A stretch of 64,000 nucleotides of DNA from Pseudomonas gozinkensis (lineage in GTDB: Bacteria; Pseudomonadota; Gammaproteobacteria; Pseudomonadales; Pseudomonadaceae), in contig NZ_CP062253.1 in the NCBI RefSeq assembly GCF_014863585.1, positions 2,506,501 through 2,570,500 of the forward strand, written 5' to 3'. Below, in pieces: positions 55,192 to 63,923 of the stretch. Position numbers and translations under genes: made by a program. The first letter of the stretch is position 1. Each line of letters starts with the position of its first letter. The notes beneath the pieces are model-generated. The model did not search any database. It was given only the letters and a program-made list of their open reading frames with translations, and was not told the DNA's origin.

Positions 55192-55548
55192 ATGCACAGT
55201 GAGCTTGAGTCTGTCGTGTGGCTCTCGGTGCAGAAAGCATGCGACGCTACAGTATTCGAATCACTGATTCAGCGGGCCGTGGATGGCTTTAAGAGGGCTC
55301 CTGGATTTGATCCTTTGGTGCGTTTGCATGCCTCTGAAATAGGCTCGCTAGGTCTTCAAGTACTGAAGGCTGTGCTGCGGCAGCGAGGGGTTCATCCAGA
55401 ACCTTGCGTCGATGTACCAGGTTGCCTTCAACTGAGGTCTCGACTTAGAGATCACCTACGCTCTGAGCTTCAGTGGTATCTAGTAAAGGGTGGGCATGGA
55501 ACTGAGAGGATCCAAGAAGATCAGCTCGAAAGAGATTTGGGGCTGTAA
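55192..55548 (+). CDS. hypothetical protein
   Basis: This is a 118-residue helical protein with ATG 55192 and AAAAAGGTG 7 bases upstream. Sequence highlights are WLSVQKACDATVFESLIQRA, then PEPCVDVPGCLQLRSRLRDH and LERDLGL. No domain is recognised. It stands just upstream of the MvaV-like gene in the same direction with 56 bases between, so the two may share a promoter. Confidence 0.5.
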   Translation: MHSELESVVWLSVQKACDATVFESLIQRAVDGFKRAPGFDPLVRLHASEIGSLGLQVLKAVLRQRGVHPEPCVDVPGCLQLRSRLRDHLRSELQWYLVKGGHGTERIQEDQLERDLGL

Positions 55549-55604
55549 ACGCTCTATCATGTTACAGATCTATTCTGCGTCATCCACTTTGAAGGAAATT
55601 ATGC

Positions 55605-55970
55605 ATGTCTCGTCTAGCTGAATATCGCGCACTCGAACAACAATTGGCTGCCCAGCTAGCTGAGCTTGAATCGATGAAAGGCGATTCTGGCCTCAAGAAG
55701 GAGATGGAGTTTGAAAGCAAACTACGTGCACTGTTGGCGGAGTACGGCTTCAGTCTGAAAAATGTAATCAACTTGCTTGATCCGCAGTCCGGCCGCCGCA
55801 CTCCAGCTGTAGAGTCCAAAGCCGGTAGCCGCAAGCCACGCCAATTGAAGGTTTACAAGAACCCGCACACCGGTGAATCCGTCGAAACCAAAGGCGGCAA
55901 TCACAAAACTCTCAAGGAATGGAAGGCTAAACACGGCTCTGACATCGTAGAGTCTTGGCTGACCAAGTGA
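55605..55970 (+). CDS. MvaT/MvaV-family H-NS-like protein on the island
   Basis: This 121-residue protein is a xenogeneic silencer homologue. Residues about 1-60 form the coiled-coil dimer part (MSRLAEYRALEQQLAAQLAE and LKKEMEFESKLRALLAEYGF), and the C-terminal DNA-binding domain reads YKNPHTGESVETKGGNHKTL and EWKAKHG with the key GGNH loop. It is closer to MvaV than to MvaT by its MSRLAEYRA start. Core mvaT and mvaV genes are expected elsewhere, so this is probably an extra, mobile copy. Start ATG 55605 has GAAGGAA 7 bases upstream. Confidence 0.9.
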   Translation: MSRLAEYRALEQQLAAQLAELESMKGDSGLKKEMEFESKLRALLAEYGFSLKNVINLLDPQSGRRTPAVESKAGSRKPRQLKVYKNPHTGESVETKGGNHKTLKEWKAKHGSDIVESWLTK

Positions 55971-56032
55971 GTTGCTGTTGAGCGCAACGAGCTCTTCGAA
56001 GCCTATGTGAAAATACGCTCGCGAATGTATCA

Positions 56033-56068
56033 ATAAACGCCCCGACATGCTCGGGGCGTTTATTTTTT
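56033..56068 (+). terminator. terminator of the MvaV-like gene
   Basis: ATAAACGCCCCGA pairs with TCGGGGCGTTTAT around CATGC, followed by TTTTTT. The arms allow use in both directions. Confidence 0.9.
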
Positions 56069-56136
56069 GTGCGCAAGAAGGGCCTCGCTTAAGCGTTCCG
56101 CCACCGCACCTTCCGAGGAGCATGCGCTTGTACTGC

Positions 56137-56832
56137 TCAAGCGGGGGCGGTGCCGAGTAGTTGAGTAATGATCGCCGCAGCTTTAGGCACAGCCTGAGTG
56201 GCGATGTCCATATTCAGCGAGTTCAAGGCAACGACCCCCACGCAGGCTTCGAAGAAGTGTTGGTTGTGGGGGCGACTGATTGGGCTCGCCACACCAATGG
56301 CTCCAGGCTGCAGTTGACCGTGAGTCAAGCTATAGCCCATTTCACGTGCCTGTATAACGGCCTCCAAGTCTTCGCGGTGCGCCTTGCGCCCGGAAAGAAT
56401 CGCAATTCCGGCTGCACCCTGATGAAGGGGGTGGCGACTACCGATTCGATACCCTACGCGCATCATCGACTCTTCAGGGTCGGCGACCATGATCACCATG
56501 CATTCATCGCCTTGAGTAACGGAGATGAAAGCACTGGCTTGAGTCTGTTTGGCCAGGTCGAACAGCGGATGCTGTGCCACAGCCCTCAGCCGGGGTTCAA
56601 AGCGCGCTGCCAGGAGAGTTGCTCCAGCACCCAGTCGGATAACCCCTTCAGCCCCGCGACTGATCAGAAAATGATCCTCAAGCGTGGTCACAATTCGATA
56701 AGCAATGGCCCGATGAACCTCAAGGCGAGTGGCCAGTTCGGCGATGGATATGCCGCTGTCCTGTTGAGCAATGATGTTTAACGCCTGAAGTCCTCGATCA
56801 AGCGTTTGCAGGGTGTTCTTGCTTTTTTCCAT
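56137..56832 (-). CDS. IclR-family transcriptional regulator
   Basis: This is a 231-residue regulator. The winged helix-turn-helix is at about 10-65 (LDRGLQALNIIAQQDSGISI, LATRLEVHRAIAYRIVTTL) and the effector-binding IclR domain at about 80-230. It has GSRHPLHQGAAGIAIL, the usual contact loop. The start ATG at 56832 is fixed by GGAGCG about 8 bases upstream; the longer frame would overlap the P450 gene. It is divergent from the P450 gene with 108 AT-rich bases between, so it probably regulates that gene. Confidence 0.85.
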   Translation of the reverse strand: MEKSKNTLQTLDRGLQALNIIAQQDSGISIAELATRLEVHRAIAYRIVTTLEDHFLISRGAEGVIRLGAGATLLAARFEPRLRAVAQHPLFDLAKQTQASAFISVTQGDECMVIMVADPEESMMRVGYRIGSRHPLHQGAAGIAILSGRKAHREDLEAVIQAREMGYSLTHGQLQPGAIGVASPISRPHNQHFFEACVGVVALNSLNMDIATQAVPKAAAIITQLLGTAPA

Positions 56833-56940
56833 AGACGGGCGCTCCAGGTTCTTTGACGCGATCGAAACAACGGCATATGCTAATTTTCTATATTGGTACA
56901 TTGTTGTGCGATAAAAGTAAAATAATAAAGAGGTCGATTT

Positions 56941-59316
56941 ATGTCTGAGCCACGTGCGCTGGAAAAGTCTGCATCTCGTGAAGCTGGTCAATCAGTCAAT
57001 GCAGGTAAATGTCCGTTTGATCATGGTCAGGTGAAGCCCGCTGCAAGTGCGGGATGTCCGTTCTCTGCGGCGGCGACCAGCTTTGATCCTTTCGATGAGC
57101 CCTATCAGCTGGATCCAGCGAATGCCTTGCGCTGGTTCAGGGATCAAGAGCCGGTGTTCTACAGCGACAAATTGGGTTACTGGATTGTCAGCCGCTACGA
57201 GGATGTGAAGGCGATATTTCGCGACAACCGCGTTTATTCACCTGCCAACGCACTGGAAAAGATCACTCCGTTTGCTCAAGAGGCGCAGGACGTGCTGAAG
57301 AGTCACGGTTACGCCATGGATCGAACCTTGGTCAATGAGGACGAGCCGGCACATATGGATAGGCGTCGAGCGCTGATGGGGTCGTTTTCAGTAGAGGCGC
57401 TGGCCCACCATGAGCCGATGGTGCGGCGCTTGGCCGGTGAATACATTGATCGATTCATTGATTCCGGAAAGGCCGATCTGGTGGATCAAATGCTCTGGGA
57501 ATTGCCGCTGACAGTTGCGCTGCATTTTCTGGGTGTCCCTGAAGAGGATATGGACACTCTCCGTAGGTACTCAATCGCGCATACAGTGAACACATGGGGT
57601 AGGCCTTCCCCAGAGGAGCAGGTGGCCGTCGCCGAAGCGGTTGGACAGTTCTGGCGGTACGCTGGCCAGGTGCTGGAAAAAATGCGTAAGGAGGATTCTG
57701 GCGAAGGTTGGATGGGGTATGCCCTTCAGCGGCAGAAGGATATCCCGGAGATCGTAACCGACTCCTATCTGCACTCCATGATGATGGCCGGAATCGTCGC
57801 TGCACATGAAACCACAGCGCATGCTTCAGCCAATGCCTTGAAGTTATTACTTACCGACCGTACGGCTTGGGATCAACTGTGTGCCGATTCCGCATTGATT
57901 CCCAACGCCGTGGAGGAGTGCCTTCGCTTTTCCGGTTCGATAGTCGCTTGGCGACGACTGGCGACGGATACGACGCGCATTGGGGATGTTGAGATTCCTA
58001 AAGGTGCGAAATTGATGATGGTCATGGCTTCCGCCAACCATGACGAACGACACTTCGAAAACGCAGACGAGTTGGACATCTACCGAGACAACACCACTGA
58101 TCACCTATCGTTTGGCTATGGCAGTCACCAGTGCCTGGGCAAGAATTTGGCACGTATGGAAATGCGCATTTTCATTGAAGAGTTCACCAAGCGTCTGCCT
58201 CATATGCGGCTGGTGGAAAACCAGGTGTTTGAAGTCATCCCGAACATTTCATTCCACGGGCCAGAACACTTGTGGGTTGAATGGGATCCAGAGCTCAACC
58301 CGGAACGGGCAATGCCTGAGCTCTTAGGCAGTTACCTTCCCTCGAAAATAGGCCCACCCGCGCGATCCGATATTTACCGCCATGTAGTCGTTACGCAGGT
58401 GAAGCAAGAAGCCGACCGTGTTTTGAGTATCACGTTGGCAGATCCAAGTGCGAACAAGCTGCCGGGGTGGACTCCGGGCGCCCATATCGACGTGATCGCC
58501 GGTGACTATGTTCGAAAATATTCGTTATGTGGCAGTTCTCACAATCGCCATGAATTTAAAGTTGCTGTCTTAAAGGACGACTGTGGCCGAGGTGGTTCTG
58601 CCTTCATTCATCAAACGATCATCCAGGGGATGGCGCTGAAAATTCGCGGCCCGAGGAACCACTTCAGGTTGGATGAGACGGCGGATGATTACCTGCTGAT
58701 TGCGGGCGGTATCGGTATTACACCGATCATCAGCATGGCGGATCGCCTCAAGCAATTGGGTAAGCGATATCGCATTCATTACGCCGGTCGCTCGTTGCGC
58801 TCAATGGCTTTCATCGAGAGGCTCAAGCGTGACCACTTGGAAAATGTGCAGTTGTATTCCATGGAGCAAGGGAGTCGCTTACAGGTCGGCTCCCTTCTGG
58901 AAACCGCTGCGGCGGGAGCCCACCTCTATGCTTGCGGCCCGGAGCGTCTGCTGACTCACATGCAAGAGCAGGTGCTCTGCAGGCCAGACCTGATATTGCG
59001 CATCGAGCATTTCAGTGCCGCGCTCACGGCGCTGGATGCGACGACTGAAAAAGGCTTTACAGTCGATTTGCAAGACTCAGGGTTGACCATCCATGTGCCT
59101 CCTGAGCAAACGCTTTTGCAGGCCCTTCAAACCTTCAATGTGGATGTTCCTAGTGACTGTGGTGAGGGGCTCTGCGGCTCCTGTGAGGTGCGCGTTGCTC
59201 AGGGTGAAGTGGATCACCGAGATAAGGTTTTGACCACTGCAGAGCGGCAAGTAAATGACCGAATGATGGCCTGCTGTTCAAGAGCCAAGAGCGGCCGGCT
59301 TGTATTGAAGCTTTAG
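56941..59316 (+). CDS. self-sufficient cytochrome P450 (CYP116B-type P450-PFOR fusion)
   Basis: This 791-residue enzyme fuses a P450 to a phthalate-dioxygenase-reductase-like chain. The heme domain (about 50-450) has IVAAHETTAH in the I-helix, EECLRF of the ExxR motif and FGYGSHQCLG with the heme ligand Cys398. Then come the FMN domain (RKYSLCGSS near 520), the NADH domain (LLIAGGIGITPI near 583, YACGPERLL) and a C-terminal [2Fe-2S] domain (CGEGLCGSC, final Cys in MACCS). It should oxidise aromatic or alkyl substrates using NAD(P)H without partner proteins. Start ATG 56941 has AAAGAGG 8 bases upstream. Confidence 0.93.
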   Translation: MSEPRALEKSASREAGQSVNAGKCPFDHGQVKPAASAGCPFSAAATSFDPFDEPYQLDPANALRWFRDQEPVFYSDKLGYWIVSRYEDVKAIFRDNRVYSPANALEKITPFAQEAQDVLKSHGYAMDRTLVNEDEPAHMDRRRALMGSFSVEALAHHEPMVRRLAGEYIDRFIDSGKADLVDQMLWELPLTVALHFLGVPEEDMDTLRRYSIAHTVNTWGRPSPEEQVAVAEAVGQFWRYAGQVLEKMRKEDSGEGWMGYALQRQKDIPEIVTDSYLHSMMMAGIVAAHETTAHASANALKLLLTDRTAWDQLCADSALIPNAVEECLRFSGSIVAWRRLATDTTRIGDVEIPKGAKLMMVMASANHDERHFENADELDIYRDNTTDHLSFGYGSHQCLGKNLARMEMRIFIEEFTKRLPHMRLVENQVFEVIPNISFHGPEHLWVEWDPELNPERAMPELLGSYLPSKIGPPARSDIYRHVVVTQVKQEADRVLSITLADPSANKLPGWTPGAHIDVIAGDYVRKYSLCGSSHNRHEFKVAVLKDDCGRGGSAFIHQTIIQGMALKIRGPRNHFRLDETADDYLLIAGGIGITPIISMADRLKQLGKRYRIHYAGRSLRSMAFIERLKRDHLENVQLYSMEQGSRLQVGSLLETAAAGAHLYACGPERLLTHMQEQVLCRPDLILRIEHFSAALTALDATTEKGFTVDLQDSGLTIHVPPEQTLLQALQTFNVDVPSDCGEGLCGSCEVRVAQGEVDHRDKVLTTAERQVNDRMMACCSRAKSGRLVLKL

Positions 59317-59656
59317 GATTTCAATGGTGCGGTGGCATTTGCACGCCCCCCCAAGGATCAAGTCCCTGAGTGGAAAAGCTTGGGCAAGGAGAACAGTCCG
59401 TTATGACGTCGCGATTAAGCGCGGTTTGAGGCCGGTGAGACGTAAAGCCTTCACTGTTTGCAGTGTCAAGTGTCCACCGGCTATCGAATAGTAAGTGAAC
59501 CCGGTGAGATCGAGGACATTGCTTCTGGATGTTGCGGGTTAAGGATGGTTATCGGCAGAAATGCTAATTGCCATCGCAGTAGTTTGGTTAGCTGAACGGT
59601 AGCTTCGGAGCGTGTCCAGGAGGACAATCGTGTCTCGTCTTGTCCTTGGAAGCACC
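59317..59656. other. intergenic region, no gene seen
   Basis: These 340 bases between the P450 and the LysR gene contain no supported gene. Short open frames on both strands lack start signals. Confidence 0.5.
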
Positions 59657-60550
59657 ATGAATCAGTTGTTAGCGATGCGGACACTTGTGAGGGTCGTCGA
59701 GAGTGGTTCCTTCAGTAAAGCGGCAGATCACTTGGGATTGCCGCGCTCAACCGTGAGCAAACTCATCAGCGATCTGGAGCTATATCTAGGCATCAAGTTG
59801 GTGCATCGCACTACACGTTCGCTGGCTGTGACACAGGAGGGCTATGAGTACGCTACGCGTGCCCGGGAAGTGCTCGGTGGATTGGATGCACTCGACAGCT
59901 CCATCCGTAAAACATCAGATAGACCCGGAGGTCATTTACGCGTCGACGCGCCCACGTCTTTTGCGAATAGGCTTCTTATTCCAGCTTTGCCGGATTTCAA
60001 TCGCTTGTACCCTGACATCAGCATTGCAGTGGGAATAAGTGACCGAACCATTGATATCATTGGGGAGGGTGTTGACTGCGTCATTCGTGCAGGCGTGCTT
60101 GCGGACATACCTTTCATAGCACGGAAAATCTTTACCCTGGATTACGTAACCTGCGCGTCGCCTTCCTATCTTGAGCAGAATGGAATTCCGGAATTTCCGG
60201 CAATGCTAGAAAGCGGGCATCGAGGTGTTGGCTACTTTTCGGCTGCCACAGGTAAGGTTGAACCATTGATATTTCATCGTGATATCGAGCGATATGAGAT
60301 CACGAAACACCACTATTCCGCGAATGAGGGAAATGGGCATATCGAGTTGCTCAAGGCCGGGTTCGGTGTCGGACAGAATCTTAAACGATTCATGGAGGCC
60401 ACTTTACAAGCTGGTGAGTTGGTCACTGTCCTGGATGATTGGACGCGTCCGTCGGTTCCATTCCATATCATCTATCCTCCAAGTCACCATAAAAAAGCTA
60501 GGCTCGGAGTGTTCATTGAATGGCTTGTTGAGCGCTTCCCTACGTTGTGA
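59657..60550 (+). CDS. LysR-family regulator (AaeR/DmlR-like)
   Basis: This 297-residue regulator has the N-terminal helix-turn-helix (about 1-60, MRTLVRVVESGSFSKAADHL and LPRSTVSKLISDLE) and an effector domain with the HRTTRSLAVTQEG linker, as in the subfamily that contains DmlR and AaeR. Start ATG 59657 has TTGGAAG upstream; the open frame from 59612 is not conserved. It follows the P450 gene but is separated by 340 bases. The target may be the convergent SnoaL-like gene region. Confidence 0.87.
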   Translation: MNQLLAMRTLVRVVESGSFSKAADHLGLPRSTVSKLISDLELYLGIKLVHRTTRSLAVTQEGYEYATRAREVLGGLDALDSSIRKTSDRPGGHLRVDAPTSFANRLLIPALPDFNRLYPDISIAVGISDRTIDIIGEGVDCVIRAGVLADIPFIARKIFTLDYVTCASPSYLEQNGIPEFPAMLESGHRGVGYFSAATGKVEPLIFHRDIERYEITKHHYSANEGNGHIELLKAGFGVGQNLKRFMEATLQAGELVTVLDDWTRPSVPFHIIYPPSHHKKARLGVFIEWLVERFPTL

Positions 60551-60597
60551 TTATGGATCACATCCGGTCAACAGACGCTCGGGGCGTGTCAGGAACT

Positions 60598-60672
60598 CCT
60601 AACCGCAATGCGCCAGTGGTTAGGTGATTTCCCCGAGCGATCGGTCATACATGACCTGTATAAACAGGTCGT
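60598..60672. terminator. two hairpins between convergent genes
   Basis: CCTAACC/GGTTAGG (60598-60604, 60618-60624) and GACCTGT/ACAGGTC (60653-60659, 60664-60670, loop ATAA, then GTTT) are perfect 7-bp stems in the 128-base gap between the LysR and SnoaL-like genes. Confidence 0.6.
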
Positions 60673-60678
60673 TTACGC

Positions 60679-61149
60679 TTAGGCCAGCTCCAGCTTGTAG
60701 CCGATATTTACTGCGAGCTTCAGTTCTTCGCACATGAACCAAAGAGTCTCGATTTTCCCTTCTTCGTTGAAGTGGGCGATACCGATCTCTTCCCAGTCGA
60801 TGGTTTTTTGTGTTGCCGGCGCGCCTGCAAACGGGCCCCTATGAAGGATCTGCATGTGCCACTTCATCATCACGGTATCGCCGTCGCCAACTACGTGATC
60901 CACTTTCATTTTTTGGCCGCCAAATGCTTCCGACAAAGGCTTCCAGCCTGCCTCAAGCCAATTTAGAAAGTTACCGCGCTCTGGAATTGCATCTCCAATC
61001 GCATTGTAAAGGTTAGCAAAGCCGGCGCGCAGAGTTACGCATTCGGGAGTTACCATGTCACGAATTACATCAAGCTGGCCATTAGGCATTGCTTCTTCGA
61101 TCAGACGGCGAAAAGTTTCTTTGTTACGTGCTACTTGTGCGCTGGTCAT
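60679..61149 (-). CDS. SnoaL-like / ester-cyclase family protein
   Basis: This 156-residue protein has the NTF2-like cone fold: a helical start (NKETFRRLIEEAMPNGQLDV), then strand pairs with VVGDGDTVMMKWHM and IDWEEIGIAHFNEEGKI. The family includes polyketide cyclases and, more often, proteins of unknown function. ATG 61149 is chosen over ATG 61161 because GAGAAC lies 5-10 bases before it, but the choice is not firm. It could transform a product of the neighbouring P450 pathway; that is inference. Confidence 0.8.
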   Translation of the reverse strand: MTSAQVARNKETFRRLIEEAMPNGQLDVIRDMVTPECVTLRAGFANLYNAIGDAIPERGNFLNWLEAGWKPLSEAFGGQKMKVDHVVGDGDTVMMKWHMQILHRGPFAGAPATQKTIDWEEIGIAHFNEEGKIETLWFMCEELKLAVNIGYKLELA

Positions 61150-61748
61150 ATCAGTTCTCATATAAGTATATAAAAGTGATTGTGAGTTGGTTGTTGCGCT
61201 TGGCCTAACTAAGTGCTTGTGGCAAAACTTGTTAGGAAGTGAGGTAAGCATAAAATCATAATGATCCAGGTGCTACCGTTGAAAATCGATAACACTATCC
61301 ATGTATGTGGATAATCGTTTAAAGCGCGCACGAAGGGTGGATGCCCCATCCCTCATCCCCAACCTATTTGACCGAGGTTGCGAGCACCGCATCCGAGATG
61401 GGTATGGAGGTGTCTTGATGGGTGGGGGTAGGACTGCGCCATGAAGTAGGGACGTAACGAGTTCTGGGCAGAGGCTCGCAGAGAGAGGAGGCAGAAGAGG
61501 CGTTCTTGAGCGCAGTGGCTCGGCGAGATGGTTTTTGGCGTAGTTTGTCTGGCCAAAAAAGTAATTTTGCTAGCTCGTTATTTCTAAGCTGTTCAGTACG
61601 GGGAGGGCTTGCGCAAACATAACGTTTATTGGAAGTTGGATATCATTCCGTAGGAAAAACGTGTTGGTTGATGCACTGCATGCCCTCCTCAAAAAAGCTC
61701 GCTGTCTCAGCCCGGATTCATTCGATTCGCTGTGCTGGACTTAACCAT
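61150..61748. other. 600-base region without a supported gene
   Basis: The frames here are short or lack starts. The segment at 61,340-61,560 is GC-rich and has a Ser/Arg/His-rich minus-strand frame of 67 codons without a start signal or any resemblance to a protein family. It may be a degraded leftover between the SnoaL-like gene and the repressor gene. Confidence 0.5.
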
Positions 61749-62525
61749 TTACCGACCTCCCGCAAACAGCGCGATGTCCGATTTGCACTCTTGCAATGCG
61801 ACCTTGAAGCTTTCGAAATGCATGTTAAACCGACTGGTCGGCGCTACCACGGTCACGGCATGGGGCCCCATGAATGTGGGAACCAAAATGCTACATGCAC
61901 TGACACCTACCAAGTGCTCCTCACAGGAGCTAGCAAAGCCCGTGCGCCGAATTTCATTTAGCTGCGCGAGTAGACCTTCCATGTCGAGTGTCGTGTCAGT
62001 GAGCTTTTCGAGCGAAGTGCCTAGCCATTCTCGTACCTGCTCTTCCGGTATGGTCGACAGCAGTGCCTTGCCATCGGAAGTCGCATGCATAGGCATAGAT
62101 TGGCCCATCGGAACGACAACACGCAATTCTCGCTCGGCGACCACACGGTCGATGATTATGTTCTGTTTACCGCTTAGGCAGGAGAGCGTGACGCTTTCCC
62201 CCAGGTGCTCACTCAGTGACTCCAGGGACTTTCGGGCAATGGAAATAATGTCCGTATGAGTTTGATGGATCAGTTGAGCAAGAGCCGGCCCTAAGCGAAA
62301 TCCGTTTCCTGTAAGAACCGGCTCCACAAGCTGTTCTGCTTCCAAGGCTGCAATGATCCGCTGCACGGTCGACCGAGCCAAGCCCACATGTTGCGCGATG
62401 GCGGTCAAGGTCAACCCTTTCGGGTTACTTCCTAACGCTCGCATTACAGCGCTAGCCCTCGCAATGACCTGAATCCCGCCGGGTCGGCTGGCGTCATTTT
62501 CGACGTTTTCTTCTGCGTTGCTCAT
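61749..62525 (-). CDS. IclR-family repressor of RND efflux (TtgV/SrpS-like)
   Basis: This is a 258-residue repressor. The N-terminus (GIQVIARASAVMRALGSNPK, GLTLTAIAQHVGLARSTVQR) resembles TtgV of P. putida and related SrpS, both IclR-type repressors of solvent-efflux pumps. The winged helix-turn-helix covers about 17-75 and the effector domain about 90-258. ATG 62525 has TGAGGTCG 7 bases upstream. It is divergent from an RND operon, with a strong palindrome over the promoter of the pump. In the known systems, aromatic solvents release the repressor. Confidence 0.85.
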   Translation of the reverse strand: MSNAEENVENDASRPGGIQVIARASAVMRALGSNPKGLTLTAIAQHVGLARSTVQRIIAALEAEQLVEPVLTGNGFRLGPALAQLIHQTHTDIISIARKSLESLSEHLGESVTLSCLSGKQNIIIDRVVAERELRVVVPMGQSMPMHATSDGKALLSTIPEEQVREWLGTSLEKLTDTTLDMEGLLAQLNEIRRTGFASSCEEHLVGVSACSILVPTFMGPHAVTVVAPTSRFNMHFESFKVALQECKSDIALFAGGR

Positions 62526-62613
62526 CTACGACCTCAAAGTCCAATCGGCGGTTTCGTACGAAGACGGGTGCAGTTTACAGGTTCCTCCGCCCGATTCGAC
62601 GCCAAAAACGGGT

Positions 62614-62666
62614 TTGCACAATTCGATTTAACCGCATTATGATTAAAAAACCGCAATGTGGTTAAA
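62614..62666 (+). promoter_or_regulatory. pump promoter and overlapping palindromic operator
   Basis: TTGCAC (62614-62619) and TATGAT (62638-62643) with 18 bases between form a good sigma-70 promoter. Across its -10 region lies TTTAACCGCAT (62627-62637) facing ATGTGGTTAAA (62656-62666), a palindrome with one mismatch in 11. The AACCGCA element occurs again near 62649-62655. The layout fits binding of the divergent IclR-type repressor. Confidence 0.65.
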
Positions 62667-62737
62667 ATTGCTTGCCGCATCCTTACCGTGTTCCGTCCAG
62701 GTAGCTAGGGACATATGCCGCTTAATTGGAGACAGAA

Positions 62738-63868
62738 ATGAAAATCAGAACCGCCCGAAGCATTGGCTACGTGTTGCCTTTAACCGTGCTTTTGCTTTCG
62801 GGTTGCAAGGAGCCACAGCAGGTTGCAGCTGCAGCACCACCAGACGTGGGCGTAGTGATCCTGAAGGCTGAAAATGTATTGCTCAGTAGCGACTTGCCTG
62901 GCCGAACCTCGGCGTACCGTGTTGCTGAGGTGCGGCCTCAGGTCAGTGGCATTATCCAAAAGCGCTTGTTCAGTGAAGGGGCAGTGGTAAAGCAGGGGCA
63001 GCAGCTCTATCAAATCGACCCATCGGCCTATCAGGCTGCTTACGACAAGGCGAAAGCGAACCTTGATACCACTCGCAATCTGGCAGAGAGGTACAAGCGT
63101 TTAGTGGAATCAAGAGCAATCAGTCGCCAGCAATTCGATGACGCTGCTGCCAATTACCTACAGGCGCAAGCCGATCTGAAGATCGCTCAGATCAACTTGC
63201 AGTACACCAAGGTACTTGCACCAATCGATGGTCGGATTAGCAGGTCTGCAGTCACTGAAGGTGCACTGGTGAGTACCAACCAGGCGGATGCACTGGCGTC
63301 CATCAACCAGCTTGATCCGATCTATGTCGATGTCACTCAGGCTTCTACGGAGATGCTTCGGTTGCGTCGAGAAGTTGCTTCTGGAGGGCTGAGTATGGCG
63401 GGCCCCGAACAGGTCAAGGTTCAGTTGAAGTTGGAAGATGGCTCGCGCTACAACCAGTCAGGCGCATTGAAATTTACTGAGGTGACCGTCGACCCGAGCA
63501 CAGGTGCAGTCACCATGCGTGCCGCATTTCCAAACCCTGACAATATTTTACTACCAGGTATGTTTGTTCACGCCAACCTGGCTGAAGGTGTGCGCGAGCA
63601 AGCTGTGCTTGTACCTCAGCAAGGCGTCACTCGTGATCTCAAAGGGCAAGCGACTGCCTACGTGGTCGGCGAAGACAATAAAGCAGAGCTTCGCGACATT
63701 AAGGTGATGCGAACGATTGGAAACCAGTGGCTGGTTGAATCCGGACTGCAAGCAGGTGATCGTGTGGTCACCGAAGGTGTCCAGAGAGTCAGAACTGGTA
63801 TTGAAGTAAATCCTGTCCCCGCCGCAAACATCGACGTTACTCCGGCGATGGCTGCTTCCGCACTCTGA
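62738..63868 (+). CDS. RND efflux periplasmic adaptor (membrane fusion protein)
   Basis: This 376-residue lipoprotein has a lipobox LLSGC near residue 23, a barrel-sandwich (lipoyl-like) domain with YRVAEVRPQVSGIIQKRLF and PIDGRISRSAVTEGALVS, an alpha-hairpin (about 95-160), and beta-barrel and membrane-proximal domains after it. It resembles TtgA/MexA/SrpA-type adaptors, which link the inner-membrane pump to the outer-membrane channel. ATG 62738 has TTGGAGACAG 5-8 bases upstream. It is the first gene of the operon controlled by the divergent repressor. Confidence 0.92.
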   Translation: MKIRTARSIGYVLPLTVLLLSGCKEPQQVAAAAPPDVGVVILKAENVLLSSDLPGRTSAYRVAEVRPQVSGIIQKRLFSEGAVVKQGQQLYQIDPSAYQAAYDKAKANLDTTRNLAERYKRLVESRAISRQQFDDAAANYLQAQADLKIAQINLQYTKVLAPIDGRISRSAVTEGALVSTNQADALASINQLDPIYVDVTQASTEMLRLRREVASGGLSMAGPEQVKVQLKLEDGSRYNQSGALKFTEVTVDPSTGAVTMRAAFPNPDNILLPGMFVHANLAEGVREQAVLVPQQGVTRDLKGQATAYVVGEDNKAELRDIKVMRTIGNQWLVESGLQAGDRVVTEGVQRVRTGIEVNPVPAANIDVTPAMAASAL

Positions 63869-63923
63869 TCATTCTGCTCATGCATTGTCGCCTCGGCGTC
63901 TGATGCACCTTAGGTACCAGCTA

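Noticed and set aside
61353..61556. Minus-strand 67-codon frame in the large gap before the repressor gene
   Set aside because: There is no start signal, and the His/Ser/Arg-rich composition looks like non-coding GC-rich DNA.
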